NCBI RefSeq assembly: GCF_021018805.1 | Contig: NC_086251.1 | Location: 42,850,767 to 42,914,766, forward strand | Length of the DNA stretch: 64,000 nt | Direction: 5' to 3' | Source: Prinia subflava | Taxonomy: Eukaryota; Chordata; Aves; Passeriformes; Cisticolidae | In this document: positions 26,906 to 37,919 of the stretch, piece after piece | How positions within the stretch are numbered: the first letter of the stretch is position 1 | How the letters are laid out: each line of letters begins with the position of its first letter | Notes under the pieces: model-generated | What the model was told of the DNA's origin: nothing | Database searches by the model: none | What the model saw: only the letters and a program-made list of their open reading frames with translations | Program-made: the position numbers and the translations under genes

Positions 26906-29900
26906 TTACACTCTTGCTTAGTATTTTAAGTGAATTTAGTACTAATGACAACTGTGAAAAGGATAATAATGATTTATGTTAACTTGATTAGCAGTTATGT
27001 CACCAGTATGATCTATGGAAAAGTCCCTGTATCCCTGCACTCACTGCACCTGATTGAGTGGCTTCTTGGGGGTCTGTGAGGCAGTCAGTGTCCATGGGTT
27101 GGGCTATTTTACAGTGAAATGGTCAAAAGCAAGGGAAAGCCATTATTGTTTCCTGTACTGCTTTTGCACCATGGACCTGTCTGTCACCTGAACTAAATTC
27201 CATGTGGTGGTTTCATGCAGTCCCCTTAACATCTGATAATGGTGGCTTTCAGCCTGTTTTTACATAGATCAAATTTGAACTGTTAGGCCAGAGACTAGAA
27301 GTTTCAATACTTCTCCTTCTACTCATTTAATACTTTTGTTTATTTCAGCAATTTAGCTCCAGTGATTTTTTTTTTTTTTGGTAGGATCTTGTATGAATAA
27401 ATCTGTTTCACTCCAGAGAAGGTATTACATGGTTTAACCTTCCTTGTTCTGTATTCTTTAGTTAAATAACAAGAAGGTGTCAGTGGCATTTTCAGCCAGG
27501 TAGCAAAATGTGTGTTACATTATTGTGTTATTTTTCAGTAGCTGGAGAATGTTCATTAGAAAAGACCATCAGAGTAGTGATAAATGACTTACATTACTTT
27601 TTGTGCATAAAAGCCATTCCTGTGGGAGAGTCAGTCTTCATTCCTTCCTATTCAGAGGAACAAAGAAAGTGGTCAAGTTTTTGTGGTTAAAAAAAAAAAA
27701 GCCAAACCAATCAGTAAGGACAGATGCACTCAATATTGCTATGGACAAGGATTATATATGAAGGTAAAATAATTTCCTTTACAAGTAGAAAGAAGCTGTT
27801 CTGACTACTGTATTATCCCTTACAAAAACTGAATCAGATCACTCTCTTCCCAGTTGGTCTTTATAGCATTAATTAAGACTACAGAAGTTGTATCTGTCTG
27901 GGCTAACAACACAATAACCTTGCCTTGTGCAAGCATCTCCTGTCTTCATGGTGCATCAGTCAGTCTGTCTAGAACCTGCCAGTAAGGATGTATTTACCCT
28001 CACTATGATATATCCTTGGGTGGCAGAGATTATTTAATAGATATATCTTTCCTGATTGCTTAAATATGTGAGGTTTTGCAGCCTGGCTGCTGTAGCACAT
28101 CACTCAGACTGTGTGTCAGTCCTCACACACAGACACAGAGCTTAAGGTCCCAACACACTCCCCGCTTGTTCTTCCGTGTCATACGTGGTGTTTCAGCATC
28201 TCAGCTAAAAGCTGTTCTGTCATTGCCCTTCCAAAGGCTGTCACCACAGTACCACTCTGCAGGAGCACAGTTCAAATCCAACTGAAGTCAGTAGGAAATA
28301 CCCAGCTGGCTTCCTGAATGCCATGTGTGACTTCAGCAAGCTGAGGACAGGAAAATATAGAACAGACCTCAGTGACGTGTTTGTGCTCAGGCAGCGTTTA
28401 AATCCAGCATCCTGGGTACATGCATGGAAGCAGCTGTGGCCTGGAGGATGCTTCAGGGAGCAGCTGGCATTGACTGCTTGCTTTCACATTGCTCTAGGAA
28501 CAACAATCCCCTTCTGATCAGCAGTGCCCACCCTGGCCTGTTTTGCTGGGGCTGGTCCCGGTGTGTTGGTGTGCTGAGCCGTGCGCCGCGGTGGCCTCGC
28601 CCTGCGCAGGGGGGCTGTGATGGTGGGGGAAGGGTGCCATGTGTGCCCTGTTCCCATTGCTGCCAGGCATGAAGGAGAGGGAAAGGGTGCCAGTTATTGC
28701 ATCAGACCTTGGAACAAGAGGTATGCAGGGGAAACGTGCTGGCAGATCATGCCAAGTGATGGAAGAATTGCCTAATTTGGGTAATAAAAATGTTCTGAAC
28801 TATAAGCTGAAACTTTTTTAATAGTTGGATGCTCTAGAAGTAGTTAGGAAATATTTGTTTGAGCCTTGGAAAATCTCCAGGACCCATTCAAGAGAGAAAT
28901 TAGTGAATATCTTTTTGTTACCTGAAGAGAAGTAATCTTGCTGAAATGCAGAGACATATTCTCTCCCTCATCACCACCTAGTCGAAACCAAGGTGGTTGT
29001 GGTGAGGGAATGAAAACAGAAGGAGTGTGGCGGGAAAAGAGAGTAATGAATGAAGACTAAATGAAAGGGGTATAGAAGAAGTGATTTGAAAATTATCCAA
29101 GGTATTTCTAAGCAGTGAATCCTACTGCTTAGTGAAACATCTGCAAACGTTAGGCAAATCTCTGTCCTAATCATTCTGCAAATTTACTTCTAATGCAAAA
29201 AGTTATAGTGGTAGGTTTATATGCTACCAGAATGCAATGGGAGCTAAACAGGCGCCTTAACACAGAAAAGCTTTTGGCATTGATCTGTCCCCTAAATCAG
29301 CTTAGAAATAAGACGTGATGTATTCATCAAGAGCTGGAGTTTTCACTTAAAAGTATCATTTTTAGTGTTTATTTCAGCACCTTGGAGTAGTACATTTTTT
29401 CATCTCCTTTTTGTCTTGGGGAATCCACTCAGATGAAATGGGCTGGGGTTCAAGGAGTGTGGACAAGCATTCCTGAACTGACACTTCTTTGCCCCTGTTT
29501 TGCATCATGTTCTTCTGGGTATCTGTCTGCTCTGCAGCTTCTTTGCAGTTGTCTGCTCTCTGGCTTTAGGTTCCTGTTTTTAAATGTGAATAACTCTTGA
29601 GAGATGTGATATGAGATGTAAAGTTATTGGAAGTTTTAAGACGTAGAGCTGTGGAAAATCAGTGAGCTGGGGAAATATGACTTGAACTTTTAGAATAATG
29701 GACTGCATATTTCTGCTCACTTCTAACTTGTGACATTCTAATTCTGATCCATAAGTGCAGGGTTAGTCCCTCCCTACAGCGGCCTTCCTGTCAATGGCAG
29801 CAGCAAATTCAGAATATGGATCTATATTGAGGCTTTAGTTCTTTTTGATGTTTATGAACTTGCTTGCTCTCCATAAAGCAGTCATGTTGAAGACTAATTA

Positions 29901-31412
29901 AATATGGGTGTGTATATTTGATCCCTCCCATTTTTTCTTGTCAGTCGATCTACTAAAAATCACAGGTTACACCAACTTGTCAAGCAGGAGGCCAAAAGGC
30001 AGAAAGAGACATCAGCAGATTATGGATGAGTCTGTGGCAGTCAGGGAGAAGGGAAAGGTTAAGCAGGAGATGTTATAATGCTTCAGTGCTACTCGGTTGA
30101 AATACTGCAATGCAACCTTTCTAAGAAGAGGTGACACAGAATTGTAACTATTCGATGTAGAAGTGAAAAGTGGGCTGGTAATTAAACACAAGATTTAGAA
30201 TTATAAGATCTGTTTATAGTTTTGAACATATTGCCTGGAAAGGTCATTTTTTTTTCTTCTTTTACTGTGCTGAAGTTTCCTTTCTGCAAAATAGACCTGC
30301 TACCTCCTTCGAAACCAAATTAAGAGACTCATGTCATGAGTATTCATAGAGTGCTTTGAGATGTTTAACAAAAGATGATCTGTAAATACAAGGCATTGCT
30401 ACCCTTCTATTAAACTTTTGTCAGTAAACGTTATTTAATCACTAAACCACAAAAATGTACACAGACATCCCTGAAAGAGCTTATTCCTGAAACAAAAACA
30501 TTGAAATCAACAGTTGCATTCTTTTGTTCCTAGTACATAAGAGCAGGAAAGCTCTGAGAATTTGAGAGTCACCAGCTGGGTGAAGGCCAATAAGTTTAAA
30601 CTTCTGTGGGCATTACAAAGCCCACCTAAAGAAGTATTAAACAGAAAAAGAAAGTTATCAGAGTAAATGACATTTGAGAAAGTCACCTCTGAGGTTTCAG
30701 TGAGCTCCATTACTATTACTCCATGACCCCTTACTATTATCCATTCAAGTCCAGGTAATACCAATTCCATAGCACAGTAACAGTCCCAGCTCCTAGACTT
30801 TTGAAGTTAGTATCAACTTACCAACTCTGGGAATGGTACAAACCCCCAGTTAACGATGAAAATTGTGTGAAGTTTAATGTGTTCCTGATTCCCAGTTCCT
30901 TTTTCTAGCACTGACCTCCTTCAGGGTCTGGCTGTGTGTAGCACGTACAGGAGACCTAAATGGGCTGAGGCGAGAACAGAATGTATGCAGTATGTTTAGA
31001 AAATTGTTACCACAAATGTTACCATCTTTGGACAGCTTTCATGGTTAGTTATTTATGTTAGCCAAGGTCTGAGATGACCATGAGGAAGATAACTTCACTT
31101 AAAATCTGGAGATCATTTACAAACTGGCATTCCCAAGGGAGGGATTACTGTTCTTTTCTTGCACCTTCCTCAGAACAGAGTGGCCTTCAAGTGATGAAAT
31201 AGGAACTGTGACTGTAGTCATTGCAATGAATCAATATAGCTGTCCCACTAGGGCTAAATTTTCTAACTAATGCTTGTGTGCAACTTTCTGGGAGCAAGAT
31301 AAACATTTTCGTAGTAACATGCATCTAACACCGTCCATCAAGAGAAATACTACAAGAAGTTACTTTTAATTGTTGTTTGAAAAAGAAATCTTCCAGGAAA
31401 AACCCTCATGTT
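26906..31412. other. Non-coding stretch with a GC-rich patch
   Basis: Mostly AT-rich unique sequence with a T-run at 27,366-27,379 and an A-run near 27,689-27,700. The GC-rich interval about 28,400-28,680 produces several overlapping open frames of 60-80 codons in all plus frames, which is a composition effect. No known exon, transposon or RNA gene was recognised. Confidence 0.5.
28559..28607. other. Small CpG cluster
   Basis: Seven CpG dinucleotides fall in about 50 bp (CCCG, GCCGTGCGCCGCGG, CTCG, TGCG), within a GC-rich patch of about 280 bp in otherwise CpG-poor DNA. It is too short to count as a promoter CpG island by usual criteria. No TATA box or initiator pairing was identified next to it. 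Confidence 0.4.
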
Positions 31413-31500
31413 ATGTGGATTTTTTGTTTTGTTTTGTAGGGTTGGTTTGGTTTGGTTTTTGGAGGGTTTTTTTGTTTTGTTGGGGTTTTTTTTCCCTCTG
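31413..31500. repeat. G/T-rich low-complexity tract
   Basis: GTTTT-type and TTGGTTTGG-type units with long T-runs. The composition matches the other G/T-rich tracts in the window. The open frame at 31,408-31,614 begins in it and its Phe/Leu/Gly/Trp-rich start is caused by the repeat. Confidence 0.82.
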
Positions 31501-32517
31501 GAGACAATAGGTATGAACAGATCTTTAGAAACACTTCACATCTGTGTGTACCCTCCCATGCTTCGTTGTCCCATGGCTATATGTATGGTATTTACAAAAT
31601 CACAAGTTAGCTGACCTACAGTCAGTTGTAATGGTATTCTTATATACTTTGTAAACTGAGGCACACAATCTGATAGGACTCTAAATGAATCCTGTTTAAA
31701 ACTTTCAAACTTTCAGCTTTCAAAGTTGCTCATATTTATTTCAGGTGGAAGAAATCCATTGAAGCTGTTTGGAGTAAATGTTTTGCTCCAACACAATCCA
31801 CAGTGAGTAAGTGTGTATACAAGATCCAGCTGCAGAAGGACTGCTACTCACTTATTTATGAGTGTGAACAGAAAGACCAAGTAATGCAGAGATGTTTAGA
31901 AAGTTTTGAAGGACAGGCTGGCCATAGGGAGCCTTTCACAGATGTGTTTCTCTGCATGATTATCTTGCCTTCACTAGGGACCTCAATCCTTCCTTCTTCA
32001 ATCCCTCCTTTTGTCATCCTTTTGTCCAAAACTGCCACAAACATCTTGGGCAAATCTTAAGCGAATTGTTTCTTCTCTTTTCTAGTTTCTCTAGAAATTA
32101 CTCTTGGATTTTTCATCTTTCTCTTGCAAAAGGAATTCATAATTTAGAGGTATTTTTATTCTACTTGTCTTTTCCTTACCTTTATTTTAAAATACTCAAG
32201 TTCCACTGCTTGTACTACATATGCTATTTCAAAACCTTTCACTATTAAGAATCTCTGTGATTTACAGAGTGAATACTTCGAATCTACCATTGCATCTAGG
32301 CATTGCTGCTTGGAAGGCTTTGAGTTTATGTTCCTTGTGAATATTATTAATCAACTTTGGTTGTTTTATTGTTCCTGTTAGCACTTCTATTGTTTGTATG
32401 TTGTATGTTTATTGATGCAGTGTTCAGGTCAAGGCTTTTTGTTTGGTGTGACTTAATTAGGATGTTGTATAAAGGGTGTATAATTTGGAGCAAGAGGCTG
32501 CAAATACCTTAACTGTG

Positions 32518-32522
<5 letters not shown>
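31501..32522. other. Non-coding stretch, no gene recognised
   Basis: AT-rich unique sequence. Overlapping frames on both strands at 31,803-32,060 do not resemble known proteins. Nothing else is visible. Confidence 0.55.

Positions 32523-32569
<47 letters not shown>
32523..32569. repeat. 47-bp poly-T homopolymer
   Basis: An uninterrupted run of 47 T flanked by GCTTGC and AAGCCC. It could be a reverse-oriented poly(A) tail, but the sequence at 32,570-32,900, where a retrocopy would lie, shows no gene or SINE that I can recognise. The length is probably polymorphic and may be imprecise in the assembly. Confidence 0.97.
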
Positions 32570-32572
<3 letters not shown>

Positions 32573-35500
32573 CCCTCTCAACTCAAATTTGTAACACATT
32601 CCTATGCATTTGTAATGTCCAAAATCCCTATCCTGAAAGCTTTGCTGGAATAACTATTAGAATATGTTTTTTCAGTCTCAAAATATGTTGATATTAGAGC
32701 AATTAATTATATTGTCTGTGAATATGCCTATGGTATTCTATCAAAACTGGAACTATTTTTTTGGTAAGGAATAAAGGACAGATATAGCTGGTCAAACTGA
32801 TGAAACACTGTTTTGTTTCATGAAATAATCCCACAACACTTTCAACACCAATGCCTTTTTTTTCTTCTTCTGCCTTATTACAGGAGTTGCACACAAAATT
32901 AGTTATCAGTCTTACTATATATTGTGGTGCTGATGGTAGGCAATATTGAGTTATGAGAGATGTTAACACAATTTTTAACAGGATGATTGCTTCTCTTATC
33001 TTCAGTGAAATGTTCTATTAAATAGCAAAGATGACCCGGTTGCATAGAATTTCTATGATACATCGTTGGGATTTCTTTATTGAAGACTGTGGCATTGCAT
33101 CCTGTGGCTCTACCTGCATCTGTGTGTTGCATCTGAATCATTTTGTCCAGGGCAAAGTCTTAAAAAGGACCATGCATGGTGCCTGTGTCAGTAAGGCCCT
33201 AGAGCTCTAAATGAATCCCATCCCTGCCATTCGTTATGTAAGGACAAGAAGAGGTGATAATTGGTTGGGAATGGGGTGTGAAGTAAATGGGCAGATGTGG
33301 TGATGGCCAAACAAAAGGAGGAAACTTAGATCTTAGTCTTTTTGACACTACTGTCACAAATAAAGGTAGCAGCTTCTCTGAGGAGCTAACCAGCATAAAA
33401 ATGGTCAGGATATTCATATTTATCCATTGACAACCACTGTGGCACTGCCATGATTACTTTGACTCCAGTGTATAATCATCTTTCCTTCTGATAAAGTATT
33501 GTACATAACATACCATTTTATTGGGCTATAAGAGAATTATTATTTTAAACAGTAAAAATGAACAGACATCCTTACTACTTAAGCCTATGAAAAGATGTTC
33601 TTATCCATGGGCACGGAACAACATATTTGCAGCAAGCAAAATTTATCCATTCCTAAAAATGCTGTTTCACTTCTGTCTAAAGGCTGGCTTTGTGCCTTAA
33701 ATCTTCTGTAGTGTTGTGATGTTTTGGTGGGATGCAGCAGTTAGTCAAAAAAAGAAGCTTACTTTGATATGATAAAATTATTTCTAGTTATAATGTGTTG
33801 TAATGGGTTATGGAATCCTTTGAACTAAAATAATGAAATAGAGTAGTTGAAACTGTGCATGGAAAGGACTGTGGAAGACTTGAGTCAAATCAAGCCAGAT
33901 CAGGACTGTCACCAACACTGAAACAGGCTGACTCTGATTTATCTAGCCAAGGCATAGAAACCTGTAGGTGACATTTGGTTGTGTGAGCATTGGGCCAATC
34001 ACTGCGCTGTGAAGCAACTGCTCCTCAGTGGGTCCCATCCATCACGCTGCAAGCTGGATGCGCTGGGATGGGACTGGAAGCCATGTTCAGTGTTCAAAGA
34101 AGTTTATACTGATTATATCTGGGAAGTATATGCTGAGAGTGGATGTGCACTGCTGTAAATACAGTGCACTTCTGAATGTTTTTAACTTTGGATATTAGTA
34201 CCAACTCTGTATTTCATAAATGTGCAAACTTGCTGCTATGAAATTGAATTTGTGTGTTACTTTAATGTGTAGAAAGACCCAATCAGCCCACAATAAAGAT
34301 CATCTTAGTAATGTGCAGTGACCACCATGTTACCATATTGTTATGTAGTGTCCCTCAGAATTTCTCTGACGCTTTCACACCAAAGATGTCAGCCTTTGAT
34401 CAAAAGGAGATGGTGCTCAGTTTTTCAGCAATGCACTGCATGAGACAGGGCAGTTCTCACTAGAGCCATTAGAGGGGATTCAACCATGTACATAAACAGT
34501 TGGGATATTCTTGTTATTTCAGCCCAGTGTTTGTAAACTGGAAGTTGATAAAATTTTATTCAAAAATGCAAAAGGAAGAAGGGAGTGGGGGAAAACAAAC
34601 AAAAGCCAAGTGTCACACAGGCTTCTCTTTGGGAAGACATCCTATATCTCAGGAGCAGGAATTAGACTGCATGGCATGTTCTACTCCCTGCATTTTCAAT
34701 AAGCATCTCTTAGAACACTCAGGAGTTGTCAGCACTTGACTACAAAATACAATTCCCATCTGTTTTCATGCTGTCCTGAAAAGAATTCAAAAATCTACTT
34801 TAAAGAAAAACTATCAACTGTAACCGCTATCTAGCTGCCTTGATGCATTTTTTTCTCATGGATTAAGTAACTTATATAACTTATAATTTGTTCAAAATAT
34901 TATTAAAAGGTACGTATTCCTGAAGAATAAGTGAGTAACAGACAAGTTTTTGTGAATGAATCAGTCTTTGCAGCCTGAAGCCTTTTAAAATGTAATGTAG
35001 ATATGTCAAAGATAAGAAAAATGCAGATGCCCCTGCAACTGTGACAAAATGAGGGAAGAGTTGCAAAGAAGGAGAGAGATGTCTATGACACAACCACGAT
35101 GAGCTCATTTCCTCAGGTTGTAAAGGAAAATTGAACAAACAAAAGACCAGTAAGTACTGATGTAAGAGTTTTAGACACTTCTCCATGCTGTAAAATTTTT
35201 AAAGAGAGCTAGTTTTACAGCTGATTCTTTACCAATTCTTTGGCTGCCATTTTGTCATTTGTCCATGGATTAGCATCTTATGAATCAGGATTGGAGATTT
35301 AATGGTGAATGAAACTAAAAATAAAAAGAAATAACAGTTGTGCAGAATGACAGTTATGCCATGCATACATAGAAATAACAGTTAATGCCAGCTTTCTTGG
35401 CATATTTGTGATATACAGTAGTGGTGCTTGGAGATCATTAAGGGATTTTTTTACCCTTTTTATAAGACAAAATTCAAAGTCTGAAGCTTTTAATTTCACA

Positions 35501-35842
35501 CTCGTCTCACTTCTTCTTGCTATTGGGGACAATACCAAAACAATATAATTATTTCCATTATTATAGTCACTTATCTGTCTTCCAGTAATCTCAACAGGAA
35601 GGTAGCTCAGTCTTGCTTGAGTCTTGAAGCTTTGGTTTACACTGTCTTGCAATTAGTCTGCAAGCCCTTAAGGAAGTACTTTTACTAAACTTGACTCACA
35701 TTAACTTTGAGAAGGTCTGATTCTTTATGTGAGGTGGTGACAAGCTGAGCAGTCTGTCAGAACAGCAGAACTAGAGAAATTGTAGAAAGGACAAGGCAGA
35801 TATTGCAATTAAGCTGTTTTCCTCCAAGTTTCCATGCCAGTT
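32570..35842. other. Non-coding stretch, no gene recognised
   Basis: AT-rich unique sequence with several short frames on both strands and no recognisable domain. A short inverted repeat, GTCCCATCC at 34,032-34,040 with GGATGGGAC at 34,066-34,074, could form a hairpin with a 25-base loop. No transposon was recognised. Confidence 0.55.
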
Positions 35843-36720
35843 AGAATGGACTAGAATATTTTCAGTTGCAAGGGACCTACAATGATCTAATCCAACTGTC
35901 TGACCACTTCCTGACATCCCTTCCAGCCCTTTCACCAGCCTTGTCTCCTCCCTCCTCTGGGCAGTTTTAAAGGCCTTAACATCCCTTCTCAAGCTGCGGG
36001 GCACAGTACTGAGGTGGGACCATGCAAACACGGAATAGAGCAGGACAACCCCTTCTCTAGACTGGCTGTTTGTGCTGGTTTGTATGCACCCCTGGACGTG
36101 GTTTGCTGTCTTGACTGACACGGAGCTGCTGCCCACCAGCACCCTGGACCCCTTCCTGCAGGGCTGCTCTCCAGCCACTCCTCTCCCAATTTATGTCTGT
36201 GCCTGGCCTTTCTCCATCCTAGGTGTGGGATCCAGTATTTGGACTTGTCCGGTTTCACACCATTAATGATTCTCCAGTTCTTAAATCTCTCTAGAGCCCT
36301 CTGCAAGGCTTCTTGTCCTTCAAGAGAGTCACTGACACATTCCAGTTTGTTACTGAGAGCAGACCTGTTAATACTGCATTCAGCTCCTGCATCCAGATTG
36401 CTGATAAATGTATTGAACAGAGCTGTCCCGAGAGGTGCACCCTGAGGAGCAGCTCTGTGTCCAGTTGCCAGGCAGATGTAGCTCCATCCACCACAGCCCT
36501 TTGAGCTCTGCCATTCAGCTCTGAACCACAGCTGGGCAACTTGTCTGGAGTGGTGCTGTGAGGATGGTATCAAAAATCTTACACCAAATCCCAGGAAAAA
36601 AAAAAGCTGTGTCTGCTGCCTCCCCTTTATCCGTGAAGCAGGTGATGTTACCTTTCAGGAGAACAAGAAGCAGGTGGAACATCTCTGAGACTTGTTCTCA
36701 GAGCTGTGCTGGTGACAGCT
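35843..36720 (-). mobile_element. CR1 LINE, 5'-truncated dead copy
   Basis: Non-LTR retrotransposon of the chicken-repeat-1 clade. Read on the minus strand, the decayed reverse transcriptase is recognisable in order. Near 36,600-36,650 is a D-K-G-E-A-A-D region matching the CR1 'VDKGRAVD' segment. Near 36,530 is 'NGRAQRAVVDG'. Near 36,420 is 'PQGAPLGTALFNTFISNLDAG', corresponding to the CR1 [22 protein letters not shown] block. Near 36,300 is 'SLEGQEALQRALERF', and near 35,930 'RLVKGLEGM'. The element ends with the CR1 3' tail, seen on the plus strand at about 35,851-35,900 as TAGAATATTTTCAGTTGCAAGG followed by CTAATCCAAC. The catalytic F-A-D-D box reads A-L-S-N, and frames shift between 36,180 and 35,990, so it cannot encode enzyme. 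The 5' end is missing, the usual CR1 truncation. Confidence 0.93.
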
Positions 36721-37846
36721 GGTAGTGTCTTCAAGCTGTGGATATTTCAGTACTGGGACCAGAACAGATGCTAATCACGGTACTTTGAAGGGACTGTCAG
36801 CCATGCAATCAATTATTATGTGACTATTTGTGGTTTTCTTTTGTGTAGTAGTTGCTGGCATCTCTCCATCAATTGTTCTTAGGGAGACATCCTAAGAGAG
36901 TCTCATTTTTCCTCTTTTGCTCTGCTCTTACCGGCCTGGCAAAAATATATAAAACATTTTATGCTGTTATCAGAGAATATGGATTGTTGCATGAGTTTAT
37001 CCTTTTTCATCTTTTGTTAGTTGGAATAAAATGCACTATGTTTTTGTTTGTGCTGATGTCAGCTGGGAGTAATAAGCAGCCATCATCCTGTGTTCTTTTA
37101 AAGGAAAAATAGGAGGTGCAAATGAAACCACTGGATCTTCTTTTAAAAATTGCTTTTAGACTGCATCATTTTGAAAAGTGATAAATGAGAAAATGAACAG
37201 TCATAGGGGCTTAATCTTACCATATTACAAAATTAGGTTGCTTCAAGGTGAGTTACAGATGTACAGAGGCCAAGAAAGACAGCAATTAAATATTTAATAG
37301 ATTAAGTCTAGTGCAATCAGTCAGAAGAATCAAGGACAAAAGAAAATCTATGGCAGTGACTGATGGCACATGATTTCTCATGCATTGGAGTCGTATCTTA
37401 GCTTCTGAGGATGTTTTGAAGTTTTTGAAAAAGAGAAAAATGTCTAAAAAAGATAATTGGAAAAATGGTATTCTATTCTTCTCAAGTTTAATTACTTAAT
37501 CCTTTCAGAAATGTATCAAGAAATCCTCAGGTTGGTTTTTTTTCTTTTTTTCCTTCTGTGTTAGCTGCAGAGGATAGAAGGGTGGAAAGGTAGAAAGATG
37601 TAAGGGAAAGGAAATGTAAGCTACAGGCATTGTGCTGCTGCTTCATCTGACCTACTTGCCCACATGTTGTCATCAAAACTTGATTGTCAAGATAAAAGAT
37701 ATTACTTTTGGTATCCCAGTACATCTGTGCCTGGAAGTAATATCATCATCTCTCTGAATTCAGTTAAAGGAATTTTTTTCACCTCTTGCCTGAATTACTG
37801 CATGTTGTGTTACAGTCTATTGAAAAACTGTTATATATTACCCATG

Positions 37847-37848
<2 letters not shown>
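36721..37848. other. Non-coding stretch, no gene recognised
   Basis: Unique AT-rich sequence upstream (in element orientation) of the CR1. The first ~80 bases might still belong to the CR1 5' side but are too decayed to tell. No exon or other repeat was recognised. Confidence 0.5.
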
Positions 37849-37900
<52 letters not shown>

Positions 37901-37919
37901 GAGAGAGAGAGAGAGAGAA
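37849..37919. repeat. Poly-A plus (GA)n microsatellite
   Basis: Forty A, one G, eleven A, then nine GA units. Compound simple repeat. The Lys/Glu/Arg-rich end of the open frame at 37,664-37,942 is produced by it. No retrocopy is recognisable in front of the A-run. Confidence 0.97.

Noticed and set aside
28266..28278. tRNA B-box-like AGTTCAAATCC
   Set aside because: No A-box, cloverleaf or terminator T-run at the right distance; a single short match.
29130..29185. Another L3/CR1 antisense fragment (CATCTGCAAAC)
   Set aside because: Only one short word matches; flanking bases do not continue the alignment as they do at 55,500-56,110.
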